NCBI GenBank assembly: GCA_027625915.1 | Contig: JANTQA010000036.1 | Span: forward strand, 9,507,001 to 9,571,000 | DNA length: 64,000 nucleotides | Origin: Anaeramoeba flamelloides | Taxonomy: Eukaryota; Metamonada; Anaeramoebidae | Direction of reading: 5' to 3' | Shown here: positions 1 through 10,893 of the stretch, piece by piece | How positions within the stretch are numbered: the stretch's first letter is position 1 | Layout of the letters: every line of letters begins with the position of its first letter | Translations under genes and position numbers: made by a program | The notes under the pieces: generated by a model | Databases searched by the model: none | What the model saw: only the letters and a program-made list of their open reading frames with translations | What the model was told of the DNA's origin: nothing

Positions 1-892
1 AACTCCATTTTTTAATCTCTAGATTTACTCAAAAATCATAACACTAAAATACCAAATACTAATCATTTTTGTTTCCTTTTTATAAAAGCGAAATGAAGTT
101 TCAATATATTTTGAATATTTGAAAAAATAAATTGTTTAGATAATCTCAAAGTTAATTATTTCATTATTCTAAAAAAATCGAATATTTTAACAACTAATCA
201 CATTTCTGGACAAATTTAAGAATGACATTTTTCAATTTTGAATTCTAAGTGTTGATCATTCCACCTTTATTTTAGTCTTGATTTAGAGATTTTTTTCGAA
301 AATTCTGTTGGTTTTTTTCTCATTAATAGATTCATTTTTATTTGATGAGATCAACAAATAGTATATTTAGACTAATCGATTTTTTAGAGACATTTGAACC
401 ATGGATCTCTTATGTGATTAACCCCCAATTACAACATATTTCAATTTTCTACCATTCGAGTGTCGATGCTAATCCCTTGGTGTGTTTTAAAATTATTTTT
501 AATTTTAATTGTTAATTGACCAAACGTGCCTTGAATTTCTAATTTATTTTTTCGAGAATTAACCAATCAAAAAGTATTATGGAATCCTTAAAACAACAAA
601 CACAATTGTACTTAAAGTGCATTTTTTTTTGGTACTAGTCCAAAAATTCAAGAAAGATTTGAATAAAAACTTTTATAAAAACCAAAAAAACAATTACATC
701 ATTACAAAGCGAATAATTTTATTATTTTGATGACAACCTGGTTAACTCGGAGTGGAGAAGAACAGTGCTAAACCGATTTTTCAGACGTTTTTACTTATTT
801 CTACCTCATTTTTCATTTTTAATACATTTTTTCAATTTTTGATTCTATTTGTCGATTCATCAGTTTTACAACAGCTACTGTTAAAATAAAAA
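1..892. other. AT-rich intergenic DNA upstream of the MLF gene
   Basis: No coding exon recognised. It holds one dispersed repeat copy at about 376-480 (listed separately) and the 5' flank of the MLF-family gene. The last 60 bases before the ATG at 893 are T-rich and then A-rich (TTAAAATAAAAA directly before ATG), as seen before most starts in this window. Confidence 0.6.
376..480 (+). repeat. Dispersed ~105 bp repeat, copy 1 (inverted relative to 24,818-24,928)
   Basis: The reverse complement of 24,818-24,928 aligns here. Both share a TTTTTAGAGACATTTG core followed by ACCATG, and near the other end a GCTA..TCCCTT motif. Identity is partial, roughly two thirds by eye. No open frame is shared. 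It is likely a short non-autonomous element; no terminal repeat or target duplication could be fixed. Confidence 0.5.
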
Positions 893-1464
893 ATGTCTAG
901 AAACAGAAATAATTTTGGTTTTGGCAACAACTCTTTTTTTGGTGGATTTTCTTCGATGATGAATAATTTTATGAACGATCCTTTTGGGAGCAATCCTTTT
1001 TTTAATAGTAACCTTGGAAACAATTCAGGGGTAAGTAAAAAGAAGCAAGGCTTTTTTTATAAAAAAAAGAAACAATGTTTTTAAAGAAAAGTTTTATAAT
1101 TTGTTTTGTCTTTGATCACTTATTTGTGCCAGAAAAAAAAAACCTAACAAGTATTTTGATCTATCTTTGTGACACTTTGTATGTCTGGAATACATTTCTA
1201 AACGTTATTTTTTGTAAAAATTAAAAAAACACATTAATATAGAGACAAAGTCAGCAAAGGCAAGAAGAACAAGAAGAATATGGTGGGCCAACAATCGAAG
1301 AAATTGATAGTTCAGAATCTGATCAAGAAAATAATAACACTGAAAACAGCACCAAGAAGCAAGGTACAACTCAACAAGAAACACCAATAATCGAAACACC
1401 ATCAGAAGACTCGGATTCTAATTCTAATTCTAATTCTAATTCTACTTCCAACCATTCTCAACAA

Positions 1465-1517
<53 letters not shown>

Positions 1518-2460
1518 ACAAAAAAAAGGGAAATCAAAAAGAAAAGAGGCTTATCTGTCTTCAGATTCTGACTCTGACTCAAGTGAGTATGAGGCACACC
1601 AAAACACAAGAAACCAAGGAAGAAGAGATCCATTCTCTAATTTTGGTTTTGGGGGCTTTGGAGGCTTTGGTGGTTTTGGGGGTCTTGGGGGTCTTGGGAG
1701 GCTTGGTGGCTTTGGTGGTTTTAATGAACAAAGTTTCTCTTCAGGTATGAGAGGAGGAAATGGTGTCTCATTTTCTTCAACTTACTCTACTACAACAAAT
1801 TCAAATGGAAAAAGAACAACACACGTTGTCAAGGAATCAAATATTAATGGTATCAAAAAAAAGCAAGTAAAATCGGAAAGAGCGATTGGAGATAAGAAAA
1901 TATACCAAGAAGAATTCATTGATGGAGAAACTGGTGACAAAACAAAACAAATAAGATTTGAGAACTTAAAAGAAAATGAATTGCCAGAATTTGAAAAGCA
2001 ATTTGGTAACAAAAGCGGGATTAGAAATATCGACTACCAAGGCCCTAATAATCCCAAAATTAATGAACAGTTATTAATTGATTCGAAATCGCACCAAGAA
2101 CGAAACCAAAAAGAAATAAAAAAAAGCGAAAAAGAAAAAGAAAAAAAAGAACAAGAACAAGAAAAAAAACAAGAAAAAGAACAAAAACAGGAAAGAAAAA
2201 ATGAACAAGAAAAAGAAAAAGAACAAGAAAAAGAACAAGAAAAAGAACAAGAAAAAGAACAAGAACAAGAACAAGAACAAGAACAAGAAAAAGAAAAAGA
2301 AAAAGAAAGAAAAAAAGAAAATCAAAGCCAAAACCAAAACCAATTTGAACGTAAGAGAAAAAGAAAAAGTGAAAACATAGAAAATTTTAAAGATCAAAAA
2401 GAAGAAGAAAAATCAATAAAAAGAAAATTGAAAATCAAACGAAAAAATGAAAAAAAATAA
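893..2460 (+). CDS. Myeloid leukemia factor (MLF) family protein
   Basis: Two exons, 893-1030 and 1243-2460, joined in phase 0 across a 212 bp GTAAGT..ATATAG intron; about 451 residues. The N-terminus (MSRNRNNFGFG, then MNDPFG.NPFF) resembles the short N-terminal segment of MLF1/MLF2. Residues about 218-303 carry the family core: a Ser/Tyr-rich strand segment (SFSSTYSTTT), then VKESNINGIKKKQ, a GDKKIYQEEFIDGETGD block matching the 'GDR..ERS.N..TGE' region, and PEFEKQFG matching the '.AFD.EW' segment. Between them are 21 consecutive Gln (1459-1521) and a Gly/Phe/Leu-rich stretch (about 1640-1740). The C-terminus is a long Lys/Glu/Gln tail. MLF proteins are small nuclear-cytoplasmic adaptors linked to chaperones and transcription; the exact role here is unknown. 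The assignment rests on recalled family motifs. Confidence 0.83.
1459..1521 (+). repeat. CAA/CAG trinucleotide tract coding for polyglutamine in the MLF gene
   Basis: In-frame alternating CAG and CAA codons encode 21 Gln. The mixed codons are what is expected of a tract that has lost pure-repeat slippage. Directly upstream (about 1417-1443) is a short AATTCT repeat coding for (Asn-Ser)n. Confidence 0.9.
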
Positions 2461-3367
2461 AAACTTCTCTAAAAAGTTCAAAACCATTTTAACCAAAAAA
2501 AAACGTTGTTAACCAAAAAAATTTTAATGTTTTGAATCTTTGAGAACCAATTTATTTTCTTCGTTCTTCAACTTTTCATTTATTTTTTAATTTAAAATTA
2601 TTTGATAATTGATTCTCCAACAATCCCTTTTTTTTTATTAGTAAAGATTTTTTATTTTTTATTATTTATTTTTTATTATTGTTTTCTGTTGAAATTACTT
2701 TCAGATTTGAAAAAGATACTTATCAAAACTTTTCATCATCTAATCGTGGTCTCAAATAAATTCTATCTTTATTCCCTTTCTTGATATAATTTTCATTTTT
2801 TCGAGAATTTTTGTTATTAATTTTATTAGTTTTGTTAGAATTGATTGAATAAACGTATTTAAAACATTCGAAAAATTTTTGGAAAAAATTAATTTTTTTG
2901 ATTAAAATTTTTTTTTTTTTTCTTTTTAAATAACTTTTTTCAATTTCTTTTATTTTTTCTAATTACATTTTTTTTTTTTTCCTAAAAGTTAAACTGAAAA
3001 AAAAAAATGATCAACTAAAATCCCAATAAACATAAAGAAAATTGATACTCAATAATGAATTTTTTAAAAAAATATTAATTATTAGCAAAAAATCTTTTTG
3101 TTAAACCTTTTTTCAGTGAAAATTTCCTAAGAAAAAAATCCGTAACGCTCATTTCAACAATTCTATTTCTTTTTTTTTAGTTTTGACTATGATTTTTTCA
3201 TATAATTTGAAATATAAGGTTTTTATTTGTTTATGAATAATTGGAAGGTGTGTTATTAATAAGATTTAATAATTAGTTGTTCTTGAATACACAAGAATAT
3301 TTTTTTTTTTCAATTTATTATTTCAGGTCAGCTACAATTTTTGACAAAAGGTTTACAATATTTAATC
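2461..3367. other. AT-rich intergenic DNA, no gene seen
   Basis: Long T and A runs with no supportable exon. The first 100 bases are probably MLF 3' UTR. A TTAACCAAAAAAA motif occurs twice at about 2490-2521. Confidence 0.5.
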
Positions 3368-4271
3368 ATGAATAAGATGTCTTTTGTTTCAAGCAAAAAT
3401 AAAGATCCAATTAAGCCAAATAATAAAAATAGGTAAAAAGAATAAAAAAAATGAAAACTCTTTCTAAATAATTACTATGGTCAATTGGTATAAAAATACT
3501 ATTAATCTAGACAAGTGTGCATTTAAAAGTCTTTGACAATTTTTATTTTATAATTGCAATATTACAATTACTTCATTTTAGAATATAATTATTTAGATAT
3601 TAATGAAACAACCTCGATTAAAAATTTGTGGTTTATTTTTCCTCTATTTGGAATTAATTTGTTATTTTTATAAAGAAATGAATGGTTGTGTGAGTTTCTT
3701 TATTTTAAAGTTCTGATCATTAAAGTATGGAAAGTTTTTTTTAATCTCAAACTATAGTTATTCTACTGCAATTTTCAATTTTTAGTATTTCTTCATTGGG
3801 TAATAATTCCTCTTATCTTGGAAATATTTCAAAGATAAAGCAATATTTAAAGAGGTATGTTGTTCTAGTTGTCGTTGGGTGTGAGTTTCGAATATCATTT
3901 TTATTTTCTCTCTTTGAAAATTTCCTTTCTTTGGATTTTTTTATTTGTCAAAAATTACATTATTTTTTAAAAATTTTTTAATTTGACAAATAAATTTATA
4001 AATTGAAAAAGAGTTAAATCAAAGACATAAAATGAATTCTACTAAGACGAAATTGACTTTATATATAAAAAAGGATTATTTCAGATATCTAAGAATAATA
4101 ATTATTGGAAATCTTTTGAGATTGTTGACTTGAAATATTTTTTCTATAAAACCCCTTTATTTAATATTCAGAAGAACTGATATTCCTGGCATTTTTCTTC
4201 TTATAATTTTAGTAGTATTTGGAATAAATAAAACCAAATATCGAATTTTATCAATCTTGGTTCATTATTAA
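3368..4271 (+). CDS. Tentative three-exon small membrane protein or truncated gene fragment
   Basis: Three candidate exons keep frame: 3368-3432, 3786-3854 and 4172-4271. Both introns are GT-AG (donors GTAAAA and GTATGT; acceptors TTTTTAG and ATTCAG), each in phase 2, giving 77 residues and a TAA stop. The product is Ser/Asn-rich for about 44 residues, then reads YLKRRTDIPGIFLLIILVVF, a basic R-x-TDIP stretch running into one hydrophobic segment. From memory this resembles the start of the first membrane segment of choline-transporter-like (SLC44/CTL) proteins, which begin with an Arg/Cys-Thr-Asp-Ile motif. No further exons are seen, so it could be the 5' remnant of a broken gene, a small real protein, or chance. 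The phase agreement across two introns is the main support. Confidence 0.33.
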
Positions 4272-4820
4272 AGAATTGACTAAAAAATCGAGGTCGACCC
4301 AATCTCTGAGATTTTTAACAATTTGGAATTTAATTTCATTGTTCTTTAAGGGACTAGTTTCTATTATTTTTTTTATATTGACCAATTTCTAAATAAGGAT
4401 TCCTTTTTAGAAATATGTTTAATATTGAAAATAAACAGGGGTTATCAAATCTTAGTAATTGGCAAAAAAATTTCTCAATCTCTATTAAATTTAGGTTAAA
4501 AAAATTTAATAGAGACTAGTCCCTTAAGCAGATCTTTTCTTTCATATTCCTTTTTAAAAATATCAAAGAATCAAAAAATGATTGGAATACCCTTAAAGTT
4601 TTAATTATTATTTAGAGTTACTTTAAAACCTCGCATAAACTAAAAAATTTGTTATTTATAAATTCTAGTTATTTTTTGGGAATTGTTTATTGTTTTAATA
4701 TGTGTATAACGAATCAAATTATGAAAAATACTGATTGAATATTTATAAAAAAAAAAAAAAAAAAATTAAAAAAAAGGTTTTTTGATATTTTGATTTATTA
4801 TACTTATAATTCTTTATTTT
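4272..4820. other. Intergenic DNA carrying a TTAA-flanked MITE
   Basis: This lies between the tentative fragment and the 3' end of the convergent V-ATPase E gene. The only structure seen is the 174 bp inverted-repeat element at 4350-4523. Confidence 0.5.
4350..4523. mobile_element. Short MITE with TTAA target duplication (piggyBac-like ends)
   Basis: The left end reads GGGACTAGTTTCTATTA and the right end is its reverse complement with one change (TAATAGAGACTAGTCCC). The arms continue as T-rich and A-rich sequence to about 28 bp. The element is flanked on both sides by TTAA (4346-4349 and 4524-4527). An exact TTAA duplication next to terminal inverted repeats is the hallmark of piggyBac-type insertion. 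There is no coding capacity at 174 bp. Related right ends, AGTCCC followed by TTAA, occur at 17,046-17,055 and 41,511-41,520. Confidence 0.72.
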
Positions 4821-7800
4821 TTAATCTTCTTCTGTACTAGATTCTTTTTTAATTTTGATTTTTTTTTTATTTTGTTGATCTAGAATTTCATCTTTAAATA
4901 AAATTGATCGAATTTTTGGTAATAAACCATCATAGGCCAACATTAATCTATAATCCAATGTATTTGTACATGTAATTCTTCCATTTGCAGTATTAAGAAC
5001 AACACCACCCGAACTAAAAAAAAAAAAAAAAACAAGAAATAAAAAGACAAAAAAAGAAAAAAAATGATTTTAGAGTTTTGAAATATAAAGAAAAAGAAAA
5101 ATTTTGATAATTTTGTAAGATCATTTATTCATTGTTTATGTTTTTTTTTTTTTTAATTAGAAAAAGATTATAGCAAAAGGAAAAAAAAAATGTAATCAAT
5201 AATGTTAAAAAATTAAGCTTTAACTGTTTTATTTCCTTTGTTTAATTATTTTTAATAATATTACCAAAGAAAAAGATGAGAAAAAAAACTGTTTTTTTCT
5301 GTGAAACTTGAAGTTATTTTTAGGTTTTTTAGATTATTGATGTAAAAAAATATAATTTTTGTAATATTTATTACAAAAAAAGGGGGGATATTAATTTCAT
5401 TCCACTAATAGGTTCCGAGTTAAAAAAATAACAAATACATTTTTTTAAAAAAAATCCAATTTAGGATTGTTTAGAAATAAGAGAAATACGAAACTTCGGA
5501 TTAGAATTAATATTCATAAAAAAAATACCCACAAAAACTCTGTAATTTTCTAAAAAAATAAAATGATTCAAAAAATTTTTTTTTAAACCTGCATCAATGA
5601 AACATCTAATGCAAAATTTCCCAATTTTTTTGAAAAATAAAAAATTGTTGAAAATAAGATTTTTTAATATTAAGCGTATTCTTTTTAAAAGAAATTACAT
5701 ATCCTTAATTTTATTAATGGTTATTTGGAATTTTCAAAGCTTTTTTTTTTTTCGAATTGGCTTTTTTTAAAATAAATAAAAAAGAAAAAATTTAAATTGA
5801 CAAAAAAAGCAAAGTTATAAAATTGAAAAAATGGTTATGACAAAATTAGAGATAAAATGATCAAAAATAAACCAGATCTAAAAATTGAAATTTTATTTTG
5901 AGAAGAATATTGAATGGATTCATTAAAGTTTCGTTATTTACTCAATTAAACTGGGCTCTGTGACGGAAAAGGGAGTTATTATCAAAATAAAAATCATTTT
6001 TTATTTTTGTTTTTGAAAGAAAAGCTATTTTATGGGTTTATATATTGCCTTGTGTTATGGCTAGGATAAAAAAACACCAAATATAGTATAGTGTTCCGAG
6101 TAAATAGGTAGTAATTTGGTTTAATCACGTCTCCTAATTAGCAATAAACAAAATCTTTTTTGAATAGCCGCTACGGATTAATTACGATTCTATAAACTGA
6201 AATTAAACGTTCTTTCGTTCAATTAAATGTGTGTGTGTGTGTCCAATCCATAGGTAATGTGGATTTTATATTAAGTTTTTTTTCCCCCATTTTTTCTTTA
6301 TAAATGAAAAAACTTCAAAAAATAATTAGTGAAAAACACGATATGAAATCTTTTATAATACAATAAATGCTTGTCTTGGGGTTTAAAGTAAGATAAAAGC
6401 GATCTTTTTCATTTAAGAATAATATAAAAAACAAAATATTTTTAAAGAAAAAGCCAGATCTTTTTAAAAAAAATATTCTTTTTTTAGATTCTTTCATTTC
6501 ATAATATAAGAATAGAGCAAAAAATAATATTTTAAAATGATAATAGACAATTTAAATTTAAGTGTAGTGCCTTTGTATTCAATAAAATAAAGACAACAAA
6601 GTTTCTGTTGTTCTTAATTAAGATTCAATTTTCAAATTTGTTTTTAAAAAAAAAGAAAAATTATTAAAAAAAAAATATTTTTTGAATTTAAAAATTCAAA
6701 TTAATCTATCTTTGTCACAAAAAAAAAAAAAATATTTGTTGATAGGTTGTTTGAAATTTTAATCAATGGCTTAATCAAACGAAAATAAAATCTTAAAATT
6801 TAGCCCCACAAAAGTTATGCACCACACATTCAAATATACATTCAAAAAGAAATCAAACTTTTATATAAGCTATTTCCAAGAAAGTGGGGCAAATTTATTT
6901 TAAAATATATTTATGTAACCCATTCTTCAAAAAAGGATTTAAATATATAAAATCATTAACCACCATTTATAGATTCTTGATAATAATTCAATTTGTTTCT
7001 TAGTATTGTATTGCAGAAATAAAATATATTAAAATTTCTGATCTTGATTTTATCTGATATTTTTTTATGGTGAAAATTGGTGTTTATTATTTTCTTTTTG
7101 ATCGAAAAAAAATATTTTCATAACTTGTATAATCTCAACAAAATTTACAATATAATTAAAAACATATAACTGCGTTTTGATGTTTAAAAAATCATTTGTT
7201 CCCTTTCCATATTTCCGTTTTTTTATTGAAATTGGTCGTACATTGCTTTAACCAAAAAAAGTGCTTTTTTTTTTTTCATTTTTTGGGAATATTTCAACTA
7301 GCATGTTTTGAATTAAATACATAAGTGGTTGATTCAATCGGTATAAATATTAAATTTAATTTGGTATAGTTGATTAATGATTACCATCACTAAAAAAGAT
7401 TATCTTTTATGAAATGTAAAAAAAAATGCCCCACTTTTTTGGAAATACCTTACTTTTCCTCATAATAGTTAAATCATAGCTTGAAAGTTTTCAAATATTT
7501 TGGTCGTTTACAAGAATCCCAAGATTTTCAAAAAAAAAAACGGTTTATTTTGAAGCTTTTTTATTTTTTTATCATTTGAAAAGATCTGATATTAATAAGT
7601 CTTAAAAAATGGGAACATTTTGAATATCCTATTTTTTGGTACAAAAGGTATAATTAATGATTTTTTGATTCACCAACAGATTTTCAAGCCATTAAATTAT
7701 AATGGGGTATAGATTATAGATTCATATTAAAAGACTAATTTTATTTCAGCCTTAATTGAAACGAAGCAATGCAATTTCTATTTCCAATTAAAATGAAATT

Positions 7801-9602
7801 CGCAAAAAGTTATATTTATCCATTGGAAAAATTGATCATTTATTATTTAATTTGATATTTTTGTTTTGGGGATTTCCCAAATGACCATGGCCCTGTTTGT
7901 GAAAAATACTCAACTTTTCAAAAAAAAATTGGTTTAACAGAACTTTTGGCTTGATATTACTTTAAATTTGTTTTCATAAAATGAAAAAAAAAAATAGATA
8001 ATTTTTAAATAAATAATCACTAATTTATCCTTTTTAAAAACACTATTCCCAATGGGGCACTTGGTTGATTAAAAACAACAAGTCTGATAATAAGATTGTT
8101 AAGGTGTTAGTGTTATTGGTAGATTGGTTGATGAATGAAAATTTTATAACATGTTTTATTTCATTCTCCAAATAATTCTAAGGATTGAAGGAATAAAATA
8201 ATTGACTCCAAGGAATTAGAAGTGGTGTTAACGTCAAATTTTACGAAGCTGTGTGTCCAAGTGAATATTAGTGATGCCTTGGTTAAAAAACAAAAAAAAA
8301 AAAAAATCTTTTTTATTACTAATTTAAAAAAGTTAGTACTTCCTGTTTTGAAACGTGCTCCCCAAACTACTTAAAACGAGTAATTCAAACAGTTTGTTCA
8401 CCGGTTTATAAAACTTTTCATTTGAACCTTGTTAAAATGGTTGTATGAAGAAATTTCTTCTTGCTCTGTGTCTATTTCCCAAGGAGTTCAAAATTTATTT
8501 CAGTTCTGGATATTAAAATTTTTCTCAAGAAAGAAGAATAAACAAGAATAAAATTCACATGTTTATAATTTGAGAACTTACCAAGAGGGTTTTTTTGAAC
8601 CTTTTTGAGGTGGGGGTGGCAAAAACTTTGATTCTAGTATTACAACTTTACAAATTTGATCTGTTCGTTTTGTAAATTCTTTAATTGCATCAGGTATAAC
8701 TTCCTTGACGAGCTTGAGATCACATTTTCTACATTGAAGGATTACCTGTGGTTCCATCATTTTTAAAAGTCCCTAATAAGTTGAATTATTAGCATAATAT
8801 AATAGGATTAAATTTAAAAAGGAAAACAAACGATAAAGAACAAAGAAATTGAAAAAGAAAAAGAAAAAGAAGAAAAAAAAATAATTTTATAAAGGTTGTT
8901 TAATCTTTTCTCGTCTCTCCAAAATTAAAATTGCCATGAGAAAAAAAAAACAAAGAGCAATTCTTACTTGGGTAATGAGCAATTCAAGTATTTTTTTATA
9001 TTTTTGTTCATTTTTAAAGATCATGGATAAATGGAAGTGTGCTTCTGCTAAGATTTGTTGAACAAACCTAAATTTGGCTTGCAGTAATTTTAAACGGGAT
9101 TGGTTGATTAAATTTGATTGTGCTCTTTTTTTTTGAAAAATCCAAAATTTAATTTTTCAAGGAATCCAAAACAAGGTGTAAGAAGAAAGGAAGGGTATTA
9201 TTAAAATTGAAAAGAAAAATGAGAACGAAGAAGAAGAAAAAAAAAGAAAAGAAATTAGATTAAATTTAAAAGAAAAATGTAAAAATGAAAAACGAAAAAT
9301 GAAAAAGAAAGAAAGAAAAAGATCTAAATGGTCGAAAAGAATTATTAATTGTTTAAGGATACTAAAAAATCAAAAGCAGAGGAATAAACAATATACATTC
9401 TCTTTTCTATTTTCACTTGGTTCGTTTTTCGTTGATATTCTGTATCAATCCTTTGTTTTTCTTCTTTAACAATCTTTTTTTTTGCTTCTTGGAATTCATA
9501 CTCCGCTCTTATTCGAATTTCTGCTACTCGTTCAAGTGAATCACCAATAATATTGGCAATCATTTTTTCAATTTGTTCTTCTTTTTGCTTCTGATCAGAC
9601 AT
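4821..9602 (-). CDS. V-type proton ATPase subunit E
   Basis: Four exons on the minus strand: 9602-9397, 9124-8968, 8772-8582 and 5013-4821. Phases are consistent and the product is 248 residues against about 226 for typical eukaryotic E subunits. Order of matches: N-terminal helix (EQIEKMIANIIGDSLERVAE, then an AEYEFQEAKKKIV segment), the SNLINQSRLKLLQAKFRFV block equivalent to 'SNLMNQARLKVLRAR', GLLKMMEPQVILQCRKCDL (equivalent to 'LYQLLEP..IVRCRK.D'), and SGGVVLNTANGRITCTNTLD (equivalent to 'GGVE......I...NTLE.RL'). Subunit E is a peripheral-stalk stator of the V1 sector. Oddities: a PPPPQKGSKK insert before the last exon, a Lys-rich C-terminal extension of about 20 residues, and a final intron of 3,568 bp where the other two are 272 and 195 bp. 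It is divergent from the SIKE-like gene, with 448 bp between starts. Confidence 0.93.
6868..7450. mobile_element. TA-flanked ~583 bp non-autonomous DNA element, copy 1
   Basis: The left end is AGCTATTTCCAAG, then AAAGTGGGGCA. The right end reverse-complements to AGGTATTTCCAAA, then AAAGTGGGGCA, so the inverted ends match over about 24 bases with two or three changes. TA dinucleotides abut both ends (6866-6867 and 7451-7452). The body has no convincing open frame. A second copy at 62,010-62,774 shares the body as well as the ends, so this is a real family. TA duplication suggests Tc1/mariner-type mobilisation. Confidence 0.7.
8341..8416 (+). repeat. Small dispersed repeat, copy 1 (inverted relative to 10,816-10,893)
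   Basis: A core of TTAAAACGAGTAATTCAAAC matches the reverse complement of the segment downstream of the SIKE-like gene with about one mismatch in 20. Similarity extends with gaps over about 75 bases. It lies in intron 3 of V-ATPase E. Confidence 0.5.
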
Positions 9603-10050
9603 TTGTAATTTTAATTGTTATTTCTTCTTGTTTGGTAATAAACACAAGTATAAAAAAAAAATGATTTGATATTATTAACAGTTTTTCATTTTCTTAGATT
9701 CATCTTAAGAAACTAATCCCATAGGTAACTTTAAAAAGTTTAATATTATCATATAAGCCAATAGAATTCAGAAACAAACATAAGATTAAATATTTTAATT
9801 ATTTCTTATTTACAGAAAGAAGGAAGAATTGAAGATCAAAAAGAGTAAAAAAAAAACTTGTTTGACGAAGACATCTAAGAAACAAAATTGTCGATTTTTA
9901 AGAGTTGTTGAGTATTATTCATTCATAAAATTAAGTAGTACTGATTTTAATTACTCAACAGTCAATTCAGACTGATTTAATGAAGCAAATCTTTGAATAT
10001 ATTTGTTTTGAAAAATCATTTTTTCATCTTGTTTTCTTAAAGAAAAAAAT
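9603..10050. promoter_or_regulatory. Divergent intergenic region between V-ATPase E and the SIKE-like gene
   Basis: 448 bp separate two start codons pointing away from each other, so both promoters must lie here unless they extend into the genes. A perfect 9 bp inverted repeat, TGTTGAGTA (9906-9914) and TACTCAACA (9952-9960), is the most ordered feature. No known core promoter motif could be named. Confidence 0.45.
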
Positions 10051-10742
10051 ATGATCCAAATCGAAGAAATTCTTGATAATTTAGTCTCACAAACAACCGA
10101 AATACATGGAACCACACAAACTTATAACACGCTCACAGATTCTTTGATTCAACAAATGAATGATATTTGTGTAATTTTTTTTAACAAAAAAACAAAAAAG
10201 AAAAACAAAAAGACAAGAAAAGAAAATAAAAACAAAAAGCAAACCTTTTCTTTGACAGAATTAATTAAATCGTATTTATTTTTTACCTTTTACCTTTTCC
10301 GTATGTACAATGTCTATAGAAAAAAGTGGATCCAAAAGACAACAAAAACCAAACCGAAAAAAAAGAATTGGATCAAAAAACAAACCACCGAAACACAAAT
10401 GAACAAGATCTTGAAATTGATCTTCGTGAATACCAAAAATCTTTAGATCTGATTATGCACAGGCATCGTGAATTAGTTGAGTCAAACAAAAATAAACACA
10501 AATCAGAAATTGAAAATTCTAATCTCAAATTGGAGCAATTAAAAGAAGAAAACACTTTGCTAAAACAAGACAACCAATATTTAAGAAAAAATATCCAGGA
10601 AATTGCTAAAGTTATGAAGCACCTTTCTGAAATGCCCGACGAAGAATTAAATAAAAGTGTATCCGAAATTTCACAGTTAAAAAAACAAAACAAGGCCTTG
10701 AGAGATCTTTTACAAATACCCCAAAATGAAAACCAAAATTAA
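10051..10742 (+). CDS. FGFR1OP2/SIKE-family coiled-coil protein
   Basis: Two exons, 10051-10170 and 10320-10742, joined in phase 0 by a 149 bp GTAATT..CTATAG intron; about 180 residues. Landmarks shared with human FGFR1OP2 and SIKE1: DSLIQQMNDICKKVDP (family 'SLIEQTTALNKRVEAM'), YQKSLDLIMHRHRELV (family 'HQSALELIMSKYREQM'), and near the C-terminus IAKVMKHLSE.., then SQLKKQNKALRDLLQI (family 'LEQENKGLREILQI'). Most of the chain is heptad-rich. In animals these proteins bind striatin and belong to STRIPAK phosphatase-kinase complexes; that role is inferred here from family only. The protein is shorter than the animal members (about 200-250). In the second exon GTG at 10326 is an internal Val codon, not a start. 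Confidence 0.84.
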
Positions 10743-10815
10743 TTGTTTCAACAAATATTTTTTCATCAATCTCCACTCAATTTCACAGCCACTTTAAAAA
10801 AGTGAGGAACTAAAA

Positions 10816-10893
10816 AAGTTTTCAAAAGTGTTGCTCAAGTTGTTTGGATTACTCGTTTTAATCAAAATGAGTGCCAATTTTGAAAACTTTTGT
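10816..10893 (-). repeat. Small dispersed repeat, copy 2, itself palindromic
   Basis: AAAAGTTTTCAAAAGTG at the left pairs with TTTTGAAAACTTTT at the right. The centre, TTGGATTACTCGTTTTAA, matches the reverse complement of the copy at 8341-8416. It lies shortly after the SIKE-like stop codon, so it may also sit in that 3' UTR. Confidence 0.5.

Larger units (their letters stand above)
5014..8581 (-). other. 3.6 kb intron 3 of V-ATPase subunit E
   Basis: Donor GTAAGTTC at 8581 and acceptor TTTTTAG ending at 5014 (read on the minus strand) join TG|T into a Cys codon and keep frame. The intron is over ten times longer than its neighbours. It contains a TA-flanked inverted-repeat element (6868-7450), part of a small dispersed repeat (about 8341-8416) and a (GT)7 run near 6229. 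No exon or nested gene was recognised in it. Confidence 0.85.

Noticed and set aside
2074-2397. 107-residue Phe-rich frame antisense to the MLF tail
   Set aside because: A by-product of GAA/AAA-rich coding sequence on the other strand, with no protein-like character.
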